Below, one piece after another: positions 52,200-60,191 of a stretch of DNA of 64,000 nucleotides (positions are counted from its first letter, which is position 1; each line of letters starts with the position of its first letter). The stretch is from an uncultured Roseburia sp. (GTDB taxonomy: Bacteria > Bacillota > Clostridia > Lachnospirales > Lachnospiraceae). The stretch spans positions 1-64,000 of the forward strand of contig CALWHT010000028.1 in NCBI GenBank assembly GCA_944380515.1, in the 5' to 3' direction. The notes under the pieces were generated by a model. The model saw nothing but the letters and a program-made list of their open reading frames with translations. It had not been told where the DNA came from and ran no database searches. Both the position numbers and the translations under genes were made by a program.

Positions 52200-52739
52200 A
52201 TGAGAGTAGGAATGGGATATGATGTCCATAAATTGGTAGAGGGAAGAGATTTGATTTTAGGCGGGGTGAAGATACCTCATACCGTAGGGCTTTTGGGTCA
52301 TTCGGACGCGGACGTGCTGCTGCACGCCGTGATGGACGCGCTTTTGGGCGCAGCGGCGCTGGGCGATATCGGAAAACATTTTCCAGACACGGACGAGCGG
52401 TACCGGGGAATTTCCAGTCTGAAGCTTTTGGAGCATGTGGCAGAGCTGCTCAACCGGGAGGGTTATCTGGTAGAGAATATTGACGCGACGGTCATAGCGC
52501 AGCGGCCGAAGCTGCGCCCCTATATTGAAGAAATGGAACAGAATATCGCGCGCGTGCTGGGGATTCATGAAAGCCAGATCAACGTCAAGGCGACGACAGA
52601 GGAGGGCCTTGGATTTACGGGGACGGAGCAGGGCATCGCTGCGCAGGCAATCTGCGCGCTGACTACGGTTTATGAGAGCGGCGTTAAGGTGGCTGATTCT
52701 GCGGGAGGCTGTACGGGCTGTCCGCACCGCGCGGGCTGA
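52200..52739 (+). CDS. ispF: 2-C-methyl-D-erythritol 2,4-cyclodiphosphate synthase
   Basis: 179 residues. Zinc ligands Asp8 and His10 in GYDVHKL, His in [36 protein letters not shown], and the late [10 protein letters not shown]. It makes the cyclic diphosphate intermediate of the MEP isoprenoid route. The usual protein ends near residue 157; this one carries a ~20-residue tail with GGCTGCPH, a Cys-x-x-Cys that might bind metal. It sits between unrelated genes, just before the Cys T-box. Confidence 0.95.
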   Translation: MRVGMGYDVHKLVEGRDLILGGVKIPHTVGLLGHSDADVLLHAVMDALLGAAALGDIGKHFPDTDERYRGISSLKLLEHVAELLNREGYLVENIDATVIAQRPKLRPYIEEMEQNIARVLGIHESQINVKATTEEGLGFTGTEQGIAAQAICALTTVYESGVKVADSAGGCTGCPHRAG

Positions 52740-52741
52740 TA

Positions 52742-52780
52742 TTTCAGTGGAAATTTTCCTGTGGAGAATTTCCGCTGAAA
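52742..52780 (+). terminator. Hairpin after ispF
   Basis: 14-bp stem with one G-U (52742-52755 with 52767-52780), no T-run. Confidence 0.55.
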
Positions 52781-52783
52781 TGG

Positions 52784-52812
52784 TTGACAAACGGCCGGGA
52801 AGTGCATAAACT
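52784..52812 (+). promoter_or_regulatory. Promoter of the cysE T-box operon
   Basis: Consensus TTGACA (52784-52789), 17-bp spacer, TAAACT (52807-52812). Confidence 0.8.
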
Positions 52813-52817
52813 AGAAG

Positions 52818-53104
52818 GGCAAAGAAAAGAAAACACAGGAAAAGGCATGGAGCGGAGAGAGTAGGAAATCAGAGAGCTGTCAGAGAGAGGCTGCCGTCGG
52901 CTGAAAGCGGCCTTCAGAGGGAGATTTTTGAAGTGCATCCGGGAGCCTGCCGGGTGAAGGCAGTATGCGCGTTTTTGCAGCAGTAAGTACCCCGGTACGT
53001 CTGGCATACGTTACATGCATTGAGGGAAAATCGAAGGATTTTTAATAGAGTGGAACCGCGGATTATTTCGTCTCTGGCAGAGACGGGTAGTCCGCTTTTC
53101 ATTT
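52818..53104 (+). promoter_or_regulatory. T-box riboswitch, cysteine-specific
   Basis: The T-box core GAGTGGAACCGCGG (53047-53060) is followed by a terminator hairpin (GCGGATTA with TAGTCCGC, inner GTCTCT/AGAGAC) ending in TTTT at about 53097-53101. The stem I region holds TGC, a Cys codon, at 52934-52936 in an expected specifier-loop setting (GAAG-TGC-ATCC). Uncharged tRNA-Cys would bind and let transcription run into cysE-cysS. Confidence 0.9.
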
Positions 53105-53137
53105 GCACACTTTTTCAAAAAAGAAGGTTGGTGGAGT

Positions 53138-53809
53138 ATGGGAATCATCAGTCATGTCAAAGAAGAATTTGCGGTTATCAGGGAGCGTGACCCGGCAATC
53201 AAATCGCCGATGGAGGTGTTGCTTTACCCGAGCTTTCGTGTTATGTTAAGCTACCGAAGGGCGCATAAATTGTATCAAAAGGGACATTACTTTTGGGCGC
53301 GCTTTATATCACAGAGGGCGGCGAGAAGGACGGGAATCGAAATCCATCCGGGCGCGGTGATCGGAAAAGGTTTTTTCATTGACCACGGAAGCGGCGTCAT
53401 TATCGGGGAGACCGCGGTGGTCGGGGATAATGTGACGCTTTATCAGGGTGTAACGCTCGGAGGAACCGGAAAAGAGACCGGAAAGCGTCATCCGACCATC
53501 GGGGATAATGTCATGATCAGTGCCGGCGCAAAAATTATCGGTTCCTTTACGGTGGGGGAAAATTCCAAAATCGGAGCCGGAAGCGTCGTTTTGGAGGAGG
53601 TGCCGCCGAACTGTACGGTGGTCGGCGTACCGGGGCGTATTGTGAAGCGGGATAATATCAAAATTCCGCGCAGCGATATGGACCAGTGCCATCTGCCTGA
53701 CCCGGTCAAGGAGGATATTTCCGTATTGCAGAAGGAAAACGCGGAGCTTGTCAACCGTGTGCTGGATTTGGAGCAGGCGGTGCGCATGCTGACAGCGGGA
53801 AAAAAGTAA
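53138..53809 (+). CDS. cysE: Serine O-acetyltransferase
   Basis: 223 residues. N-terminal helices, then left-handed beta-helix hexapeptide repeats: GIEIHPGAVIGKGFFIDHGSGVIIGETAVVGDNVTLYQGVTLGGTG, with the catalytic His-Asp pair region and the acetyl-CoA site. It makes O-acetylserine, the acceptor for sulfide in cysteine synthesis. It is the first gene after the Cys T-box, so it rises when tRNA-Cys is uncharged. The C-terminal coil (about 185-223) replaces the feedback tail of enterobacterial CysE. Confidence 0.96.
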   Translation: MGIISHVKEEFAVIRERDPAIKSPMEVLLYPSFRVMLSYRRAHKLYQKGHYFWARFISQRAARRTGIEIHPGAVIGKGFFIDHGSGVIIGETAVVGDNVTLYQGVTLGGTGKETGKRHPTIGDNVMISAGAKIIGSFTVGENSKIGAGSVVLEEVPPNCTVVGVPGRIVKRDNIKIPRSDMDQCHLPDPVKEDISVLQKENAELVNRVLDLEQAVRMLTAGKK

Positions 53810-53831
53810 AGAAAAAGGAGTATATACGAGG

Positions 53832-55250
53832 ATGGAAAACAAATTCAGGTTTTATAATACCCTGACGAGAGAGGTGGAAACGATTATTCCCCATGAGGAC
53901 GGAAAAATAGCCATGTATACCTGCGGGCCGACGGTATATCATTTTGCCCACATCGGGAATTTAAGGAGCTATATTATGGAGGATGTGCTCGAAAAAGCCC
54001 TCCGCTATGCGGGCTATGAGGTAAAGCGCGTTATGAATATCACGGATGTCGGCCATCTGTCCTCCGATGCGGACACCGGGGAGGATAAAATGCTAAAGGG
54101 TGCGAAACGGGAGCACAAGACCGTGATGGAAATCGCAAAGTTTTATACCGACGCGTTTTTTGAGGATTGCAGGAAATTAAACATCAAGACCCCGGATGTC
54201 GTGGAGCCGGCGACCAACTGTATCCCGGAATTTATCCATATGATCGAGGAACTGCTCGCGAAGGGGTATGCGTATGTGGCCGGGGGAAACGTCTATTTTG
54301 ACACGTCAAAGCTCGACGATTATTATGTATTTTCCTCCCAGAGCGAAAAGGAACTGCTGGTGGGCGTCCGGGACGACGTGGAGGAGGATGTCAATAAGAA
54401 GAATAAAAACGATTTTGTTTTGTGGTTTACGAAGTCCAAATTCGAGGACCAGGCGTTAAAATGGGACAGTCCGTGGGGCGTCGGCTATCCGGGCTGGCAT
54501 ATCGAGTGCTCCTGCATCAGCATGAAGCATCTCGGCGAATACATGGATATTCACTGCGGCGGCGTGGATAATATTTTCCCGCACCATACCAACGAGATTG
54601 CCCAGTCGGAAAGCTATCTGGGGCATCCGTGGTGCAAATACTGGTTCCATGTGCAGCACTTAAACGATAAGTCCGGCAAGATGAGCAAGTCCAAGGGAGA
54701 TTTTCTGACGGTTTCCCTGCTGGAGGAAAAGGGCTACGACCCGATTGTGTACCGGATGTTCTGCTTACAGTCCCATTACCGCAAACCGCTGGAATTTTCC
54801 TATGACGCGCTTGACAATATGAGCGCCGCCTATAAGAAGCTGGTGAAAAAAATCGCGGAATTAAAGGATGAGGGAGAGACGGACAAAGAGCAGTATGCAG
54901 TCTGGAGGGAGAAATTTCTCGATGCGGTCAGCAATGATCTGAACACCTCCATGGCGATTACCGTTGTCTATGACCTGTTGAAGGCGGATATAAACGATAA
55001 GACGAAGCTGGAGCTCATTCGGGATTTTGACCGGGTGCTGTCACTGAATCTGACTGCGGCGGATACCAAAGAGGCGAAGGAGGAAATCGACGCCGAGCTT
55101 GAAAGCTATGTGCTGGAGAAAATCAAAGAGCGCAGCGCTGCCAAGAAAGAGAAGGATTTCGCAAAGGCGGACGCTATCCGGGCGGAGCTGCTCGAAAAAG
55201 GCATTGTACTCAAAGACACCCGGGAGGGCGTCATCTGGCAGAAGGCCTGA
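53832..55250 (+). CDS. cysS: Cysteinyl-tRNA synthetase
   Basis: 472 residues. Class I synthetase: Cys31 in YTCGPTVY begins the zinc site, HIGN (40-43) is the HIGH motif, HIECSCIS and HHTNEIAQSE complete metal and adenylate sites, and KMSKSKG is the KMSKS loop. It loads cysteine on tRNA-Cys. Translation starts 22 bp after cysE under the same T-box. Confidence 0.97.
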   Translation: MENKFRFYNTLTREVETIIPHEDGKIAMYTCGPTVYHFAHIGNLRSYIMEDVLEKALRYAGYEVKRVMNITDVGHLSSDADTGEDKMLKGAKREHKTVMEIAKFYTDAFFEDCRKLNIKTPDVVEPATNCIPEFIHMIEELLAKGYAYVAGGNVYFDTSKLDDYYVFSSQSEKELLVGVRDDVEEDVNKKNKNDFVLWFTKSKFEDQALKWDSPWGVGYPGWHIECSCISMKHLGEYMDIHCGGVDNIFPHHTNEIAQSESYLGHPWCKYWFHVQHLNDKSGKMSKSKGDFLTVSLLEEKGYDPIVYRMFCLQSHYRKPLEFSYDALDNMSAAYKKLVKKIAELKDEGETDKEQYAVWREKFLDAVSNDLNTSMAITVVYDLLKADINDKTKLELIRDFDRVLSLNLTAADTKEAKEEIDAELESYVLEKIKERSAAKKEKDFAKADAIRAELLEKGIVLKDTREGVIWQKA

Positions 55251-55274
55251 CGCCTGAGGAAAGGAAAATACGGT

Positions 55275-55709
55275 ATGGAAAAAGGGATTCATTCCTATAT
55301 CAAGCAGGAGTTTGGATTGCCGGAGGTAGACATCCGCACGTATTCACCGCTGACGCTCGCCTATATCGGTGACGGGATTTATGATCTCGTCATCCGTTCG
55401 GTGGTGGTTGCGGGCGGAAATACCAGAGCGGGGGAACTGCACAGGAGGACAAGCCAGATTGTAAAGGCGCATACGCAGGCAGAGATGATGGAGCTGCTGC
55501 TTCCGCTGTTGACGGAGGAAGAAGCTGACATTTACCGCCGGGGAAGAAATGCGAAGTCCCCGACGATGGCGAAAAACGCGACGATGGCGGATTACCGGAA
55601 GGCAACCGGCTTTGAGGCGTTGATGGGCTATCTGTATCTGACGGACCGGTTTGAACGGCTGGTGGAGCTGGTGAAAGCCGGCGTCCGCGGTCTGAAGCTG
55701 AATTTGTAA
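55275..55709 (+). CDS. mrnC: Mini-ribonuclease III (23S rRNA maturation)
   Basis: 144 residues: an RNase III catalytic domain without the double-strand-binding domain. The motif LAYIGDGIYDLVIR (about 29-42) carries the active-site acidic residues; a late FEALMGYLYL matches the second metal site. In Bacillus it trims the ends of 23S rRNA. Gene order cysS-mrnC-rlmB is a conserved Firmicutes arrangement. Confidence 0.94.
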   Translation: MEKGIHSYIKQEFGLPEVDIRTYSPLTLAYIGDGIYDLVIRSVVVAGGNTRAGELHRRTSQIVKAHTQAEMMELLLPLLTEEEADIYRRGRNAKSPTMAKNATMADYRKATGFEALMGYLYLTDRFERLVELVKAGVRGLKLNL

Positions 55710-55721
55710 AAAGGAGCGTTT

Positions 55722-56462
55722 ATGGGTTACGAGGAATTGAAAATCGAGGGGCGCAATGCCGTGTTGGAAGCGTTTCGCGCGGGAAAAACAATAGATCGTC
55801 TCTTTGTGCTGGACGGCTGTCAGGACGGTCCGGTGCGCACGATTGTGAGGGAGGCCAAAAAGCACGATACCGTGATTCATTTTGTGGAGAGGGAACGGCT
55901 TGACGGACTTTCGGAGACGAAAAAACATCAGGGTGTCATTGCCGTGGCGGCGGCCTACGAATACGCCCAGATCGAAGATATGTTAAAGCTGGCGGAGGAA
56001 AAGGGGGAACCGCCGTTCCTTTTTCTGTTGGATAATATTGAGGATCCCCATAACCTCGGGGCGATCATCCGCACCGCGAACCTGGCAGGCGCGCACGGCG
56101 TGATTATACCGAAGCGCAGGGCGGTGGGGCTTACCGCGACCGTGGCGAAAACCTCCGCGGGAGCGCTCAACTATACGCCTGTGGCAAAGGTGACCAACCT
56201 GAGTACCACGATTCAGGAGCTGAAGGAAAAAGGGATTTGGTTTGTGTGTGCGGACATGGGAGGCACACCGATGTACCAGCTTGATTTAAAAGGACCGATT
56301 GGACTTGTGATTGGAAGCGAAGGAGAGGGCGTCAGCAGGCTTGTGCGCGAAAACTGTGACTTTATTGCCTCTATCCCGATGAAGGGGGATATTGACTCCC
56401 TGAACGCTTCGGTGGCGGCCGGGGTTTTGGCATATGAAATTGTGAGACAGCGGATGCAGTAA
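55722..56462 (+). CDS. rlmB: 23S rRNA (guanosine-2251-2'-O)-methyltransferase, TrmH/SpoU family
   Basis: 246 residues. N-terminal substrate-binding domain (EGRNAVLEAFRAGKTIDRLFV), then the SPOUT knotted fold: LLDNIEDPHNLGAIIRTANLAGAHGVIIP (motif 1), GLVIGSEGEGVSRLV (motif 2) and IPMKGDIDSLNASVAAGVLAYE (motif 3). AAGGAG precedes the start. It modifies 23S rRNA in the peptidyl-transferase region. Confidence 0.94.
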   Translation: MGYEELKIEGRNAVLEAFRAGKTIDRLFVLDGCQDGPVRTIVREAKKHDTVIHFVERERLDGLSETKKHQGVIAVAAAYEYAQIEDMLKLAEEKGEPPFLFLLDNIEDPHNLGAIIRTANLAGAHGVIIPKRRAVGLTATVAKTSAGALNYTPVAKVTNLSTTIQELKEKGIWFVCADMGGTPMYQLDLKGPIGLVIGSEGEGVSRLVRENCDFIASIPMKGDIDSLNASVAAGVLAYEIVRQRMQ

Positions 56463-56483
56463 CGCCTGACAGGGAGGAAGAAA

Positions 56484-57101
56484 TTGGATTCTTATCGGAA
56501 TTTGACAGATGAACAGCTCATCGACAGGCTGCGTGGCGAGGACGATGCAGACGGGAAGATTATGGATTATATTTTGGATAAGTATAAGCCTCTGGTGCGC
56601 AAAAAGGCGAATGCGGTATTTTTAATCGGCGGGGAGACGGACGATTTGATCCAGGAGGGAATGATAGGGCTTTTTAAGGCAATTCGGGATTATGACGGAA
56701 CCAAAGAGGCGTCGTTTTTCCATTTTGCGGAGCTTTGTATCAGCAGGCAGCTCTATAAGGCGGTCGAAGCCTCCAACCGGAAAAAGCACGCTCCGCTCAA
56801 TTCGTACATTTCATTTTATTCGGAAACCGGGGAGAGGGGCCCTTCCCTGGCGGAAACGCTCACGGCCGAGGGTGCGGCAGACCCGGAGCAGCTTGTGATT
56901 GACAGAGAGAATGTCCAGGCGTTTTGGGACACGGTAAAAAAGAGACTGAGCAAACTGGAGCGGGAGGTTTTAGACGAGTATTTGGCGGGGCAGAATTACC
57001 GGCAGATTGCAAAAAAGCTGGGCAAGCCGCCCAAGACGGTGGATAACGCGCTCCAGCGCATCAAAACCAAAATTTTGTCAATTTGCACAAAAACAAGGTG
57101 A
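56484..57101 (+). CDS. sigH: RNA polymerase sigma factor SigH (Spo0H)
   Basis: 205 residues from a TTG (GGAGGAAGAAA upstream). Region 2 (DDLIQEGMIGLFKAIRDYD) and the C-terminal region 4 helix-turn-helix (YRQIAKKLGKPPKTVDNALQRIKTK) are clear. It is the late member of cysE-cysS-mrnC-rlmB-sigH, a clostridial/Bacillus synteny that supports SigH, the sigma factor for the transition to sporulation. A spore-forming or formerly spore-forming organism is thus plausible. Confidence 0.92.
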   Translation: MDSYRNLTDEQLIDRLRGEDDADGKIMDYILDKYKPLVRKKANAVFLIGGETDDLIQEGMIGLFKAIRDYDGTKEASFFHFAELCISRQLYKAVEASNRKKHAPLNSYISFYSETGERGPSLAETLTAEGAADPEQLVIDRENVQAFWDTVKKRLSKLEREVLDEYLAGQNYRQIAKKLGKPPKTVDNALQRIKTKILSICTKTR

Positions 57102-57157
57102 AAAATTTGTAAGATTTGTGAACACTGATTTTGGAAATCATGCTATTATAATTAACG

Positions 57158-57252
57158 TAAAAACCCCCCAATACATTATATAGTTTTTGCTATACCCCAT
57201 AGTAAAAATACCTTCTCCTAAAAAGTACAGCCCATGTCGGTTGTACTTTTTT
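57158..57252 (+). ncRNA. Candidate C-rich small RNA between sigH and thiC
   Basis: A 95-nt stretch downstream of a TATTATAAT box and ending in a good terminator. It holds CCCCCC (in AAAACCCCCCAAT), the small hairpin CTAT-ACCCC-ATAG with a C-rich loop, and ACCTTCTCCTAAAA, which is complementary to a ribosome site. The -35 region is poor, though a TG before TATTAT gives an extended -10. No ORF fits. It could instead be the untranslated tail of the sigH message. Confidence 0.4.
57220..57252 (+). terminator. Intrinsic terminator after sigH / candidate small RNA
   Basis: Perfect 10-bp stem (57220-57229 with 57242-57251), 12-nt loop, T-run to 57252. Confidence 0.88.
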
Positions 57253-57305
57253 ACGTGAGGGAAAAATGCGCGAACCAGATGGTGTGAGACAGAGAGCGCA
57301 GGGGA

Positions 57306-57334
57306 TTGACAAAGGAGAGAAATTGGGATAAGGT
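57306..57334 (+). promoter_or_regulatory. thiC promoter
   Basis: TTGACA (57306-57311), 17-bp spacer, TAAGGT (57329-57334). Transcription would start at the 5' edge of the riboswitch. Confidence 0.6.
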
Positions 57335-57361
57335 AAAGGAACTGAAACTAAATAATATCGC

Positions 57362-57505
57362 AGAGGGACGGCGATTGCAGCTTTTGCATGAGCGGTTGAG
57401 AAGGTTAAAACCTGACTCTTTGAACCTGTCAGTTAATACTGTCGTAGGGAGCGAAATAAGGATGAATAACGAAAGCCTTGTCGTGTCTGCGGCGGGGCTT
57501 TTTCC
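57362..57505 (+). promoter_or_regulatory. TPP (thiamine pyrophosphate) riboswitch with terminator
   Basis: The 3' half is textbook: CTCTTTGAACCTGTCAGTTAATACTGTCGTAGGGAG (within 57415-57451), preceded by GGTTGAGAAGG (the CTGAGA region, slightly changed) and a variable extra stem. A terminator hairpin (AAAGCC at about 57472 with GGCTTT at about 57496, then TTTTT) forms the expression platform. High TPP should end transcription before thiC. Confidence 0.92.
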
Positions 57506-57578
57506 ATATATAGGAAAATGTGCGAGCCGATTTTGACTGCCGGGTTTCCTTGTGCGGATACGTGGAATGGAGGAATTT

Positions 57579-58883
57579 ATGGAACAGTACGCAACACAGA
57601 TGGAGGCTGCCCGTAAGGGAATCGTAACAGAGGAGTTAAAGCGTGTCGCCGAAAAGGAGCGGATGACGACGGAGGAACTGCTGCCGCTGGTAGCGGAGGG
57701 AAAGGTCGTGATTTGCGCCAATAAAAGACATACCTGCATTGACCCGGAGGGGGTCGGCTCCATGCTGCGCACGAAAATCAATGTCAATCTGGGTGTTTCC
57801 AGAGACTGCAAGGATTATGATGTGGAAATGCAAAAGGTGATGGCGGCAGTTGAGATGGGCGCCCATGCGATTATGGATTTATCATCCCACGGAAATACGA
57901 TTCCGTTCCGCAGAAAGCTGACATCCGAATGTCCGGCCATGATCGGAACGGTGCCGGTATACGATTCCGTTATCCATTATCAGAGAGATTTGGCGGAGCT
58001 GACGGCAAAGGATTTTATCGACGTGGTGCGGCTGCACGCGCAGGACGGAGTTGATTTTGTCACGCTGCACTGCGGAATCACCAGAAAGACCATTGAGCAG
58101 ATTCGGGAGCACAAGCGCAAAATGAACATTGTGTCAAGAGGAGGTTCGCTTGTTTTTGCCTGGATGTGTATGACCGGTCAGGAAAATCCCTTTTACGAGT
58201 ATTACGACGAAATCCTTGATATCTGCCGGGAGTATGATGTCACCATCTCCCTCGGGGACGCCTGCCGTCCGGGCTGTCTTGCCGACGCCTCCGACGTCTG
58301 CCAGATTGAGGAGCTGGTGCGGCTCGGAGAGCTTACCAGGCGCGCGTGGGCAAAGGATGTTCAGGTGATGGTAGAGGGGCCGGGACATATGCCGATGGAT
58401 CAGATTGCCGCCAATATGAAAATACAGCAGACCATCTGTATGGGCGCGCCGTTTTATGTGCTGGGACCTTTGGTGACGGATATTGCGCCCGGGTATGACC
58501 ATATTACCTCGGCAATCGGAGGTGCGATCGCGGCGCAGAACGGAGCGGCATTTTTGTGCTATGTGACCCCGGCGGAGCATCTTGCGCTGCCGAATGTGGA
58601 GGATGTAAAACAGGGCATTATCGCCTCCAAAATAGCGGCCCACGCGGCGGATATAGCCAAAGGCGTGAGGGGAGCAAGGGAGATTGATGATAAAATGGCC
58701 GAAGCAAGACATACGCTTGACTGGGAGGCACAGTGGGAATGTGCCATGGATCCGGAGACGGCAAAGGCTATCTGGAACAGCAGAAAGCCGGAGCATGAGG
58801 ACACCTGCTCCATGTGCGGAAAATTCTGCGCGGTGCGGAGTATGAATAAGGCATTGTCGGGCGAGTATATCGACATTTTATAA
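57579..58883 (+). CDS. thiC: Phosphomethylpyrimidine synthase
   Basis: 434 residues from the ATG at 57579 (GGAGG 5 nt upstream; upstream in-frame starts are weaker). Radical-SAM-like enzyme that makes the pyrimidine part of thiamine from AIR. The C-terminal [10 protein letters not shown] is the C-x2-C-x4-C motif for its 4Fe-4S cluster. GHGNTIPFR..., [11 protein letters not shown]-like [15 protein letters not shown] and [11 protein letters not shown] are family blocks. Short bacterial form lacking the plant N-terminal part. AIR is an intermediate of the purine route, so thiC draws on the pathway of purL-purC-purF. Confidence 0.97.
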   Translation: MEQYATQMEAARKGIVTEELKRVAEKERMTTEELLPLVAEGKVVICANKRHTCIDPEGVGSMLRTKINVNLGVSRDCKDYDVEMQKVMAAVEMGAHAIMDLSSHGNTIPFRRKLTSECPAMIGTVPVYDSVIHYQRDLAELTAKDFIDVVRLHAQDGVDFVTLHCGITRKTIEQIREHKRKMNIVSRGGSLVFAWMCMTGQENPFYEYYDEILDICREYDVTISLGDACRPGCLADASDVCQIEELVRLGELTRRAWAKDVQVMVEGPGHMPMDQIAANMKIQQTICMGAPFYVLGPLVTDIAPGYDHITSAIGGAIAAQNGAAFLCYVTPAEHLALPNVEDVKQGIIASKIAAHAADIAKGVRGAREIDDKMAEARHTLDWEAQWECAMDPETAKAIWNSRKPEHEDTCSMCGKFCAVRSMNKALSGEYIDIL

Positions 58884-58905
58884 ACTGGCAGAAGGAGAAT
58901 TAGTT

Positions 58906-59436
58906 ATGAAGCTGAATATAAGAAAATTGGCTGTTGCGGGAATGATGACGGCAGTCGGGGTTGTTTTGTCTACGTTTTATATACCGGTGGGCATGTCAAA
59001 ATGCTTTCCCGTGCAGCATCTTTTAAACGTGCTTGCGGGCGTATTTTTGGGACCGTATTATGCGGCCGGTTTTGCTTTCTGTACCTCATTGATAAGAAAC
59101 CTCATGGGAACCGGAAGTCTTCTGGCATTTCCGGGCAGCATGGTCGGGGCGTTCTGCTGCGGAATGGCTTATCGCTATGCGAAAAAGCTTCCTGCGGCGG
59201 TTGCCGGGGAGGTTATCGGAACCGGTATTATCGGCGGTATGCTGTGTTATCCGGTGGCGAGATTTCTGCTCGGAAATCAGGAGGCGGCCCTGTTCACCTA
59301 TGTGCTGCCGTTTTTGGTGAGTACGGTCGGAGGGAGTGCGCTTGCGGCGGCGCTGCTTGGAATTTTATGCGGGTCGGGGGCGTTTTCTTACATGAAAGGG
59401 CTTTTTGCGGCAGATCATCGTTACGGAAAGGGATAA
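58906..59436 (+). CDS. thiW: ThiW-family thiazole transporter (ECF S component)
   Basis: 176 residues, five to six membrane helices, with the N-terminal AVAGMMTAVGVVLS of ECF substrate-binding components. The VGMSKCFPVQHLLNVLAGVFLGPYYA and GTGSLLAFPGSMVGA segments are typical of ThiW. It would bind hydroxyethylthiazole outside the cell and pair with a shared EcfA-EcfT module encoded elsewhere. GAAGGAG stands before the ATG; it is in one operon with thiC under the TPP riboswitch. With thiC making pyrimidine and ThiW importing thiazole, the cell appears to assemble thiamine from both. Confidence 0.9.
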   Translation: MKLNIRKLAVAGMMTAVGVVLSTFYIPVGMSKCFPVQHLLNVLAGVFLGPYYAAGFAFCTSLIRNLMGTGSLLAFPGSMVGAFCCGMAYRYAKKLPAAVAGEVIGTGIIGGMLCYPVARFLLGNQEAALFTYVLPFLVSTVGGSALAAALLGILCGSGAFSYMKGLFAADHRYGKG

Positions 59437-59449
59437 GGTAGGAGTCAGG

Positions 59450-60112
59450 ATGCAGGACAAAGGAAAAAGGCTGGCAAAATATGTTCCGGATTATGTGGTA
59501 TTTGATTTGGAGACAACCGGCATCAGCTATGTCAATGACGCGATTATTGAGATTTCGGCCATAAAGGTGAGAGGCGGGGAAATGACGGATACATTTTCCA
59601 CGCTTGTAAACCCGCAGAGAAGGATTCCCTGCGGGGCTACAGCCGTCAACGGGATTACCGATGAGATGGTCGCCGATGCGCCGTATATCGGAGACGCGTT
59701 GAGGGAGTTTCTGGATTTTGCGGGACAGGATGTCCTTGTGGGACATAATATCCAGTCTTTTGATTTGAAGTTTGTGCGGCTTGCTGCGCAGGAACTGTTT
59801 GGTCAGGATTTGGAAAATAATTTTATCGATACGCTTCCGATGGCAAAATCCTGCCTGCCGCAGCTTACGAGGTACCGGCTGGTGGATTTGGCGGAGTATT
59901 TTCATATCTCTACTGAGGGCGCGCACCGGGCAGAGAAGGATTGCGTGATGAATCAGAAATGCTATGAGGAACTCGGAAAAATCCAGCAGGGAATGGTGAT
60001 AGAGCTTTGTCCCAGATGCGGAGGGGAGTTAAAAAAGCGCAGCGGGAAGTTCGGGGAATTTTTGGGCTGCAGCAACTTTCCGCAGTGCAGATATACAAGA
60101 AATATCCGGTAA
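59450..60112 (+). CDS. DEDDh 3'-5' exonuclease with a topoisomerase-type zinc ribbon
   Basis: 220 residues from the ATG at 59450 (GGTAGGAG upstream). DnaQ-like exonuclease core: Asp19 and Glu21 in DLETTG, HNIQSFDLKF, and HRAEKD near residue 160 complete the D-E-D-D-h set. The C-terminal ~40 residues (LCPRCGGELKKRSGKFGEFLGCSNFPQC) are a Cys4 zinc ribbon of the type seen in topoisomerase I, which usually contacts nucleic acid. The fused zinc ribbon suggests direct binding to DNA or RNA substrates outside the polymerase. Confidence 0.9.
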   Translation: MQDKGKRLAKYVPDYVVFDLETTGISYVNDAIIEISAIKVRGGEMTDTFSTLVNPQRRIPCGATAVNGITDEMVADAPYIGDALREFLDFAGQDVLVGHNIQSFDLKFVRLAAQELFGQDLENNFIDTLPMAKSCLPQLTRYRLVDLAEYFHISTEGAHRAEKDCVMNQKCYEELGKIQQGMVIELCPRCGGELKKRSGKFGEFLGCSNFPQCRYTRNIR

Positions 60113-60191
60113 TAAACTGCCAGGATTTTTTTCTGGTAAAAGGCGCGCAGGCTGTGCTATAATAAAAACGTTCCAGCCGGCCGGTGATCGG

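Noticed and set aside
57219-57360. Second gene on the minus strand opposite the thiC leader (57251-57811)
   Set aside because: It runs over the TPP riboswitch and the thiC start; its text is Ser/Thr/Arg-rich noise.
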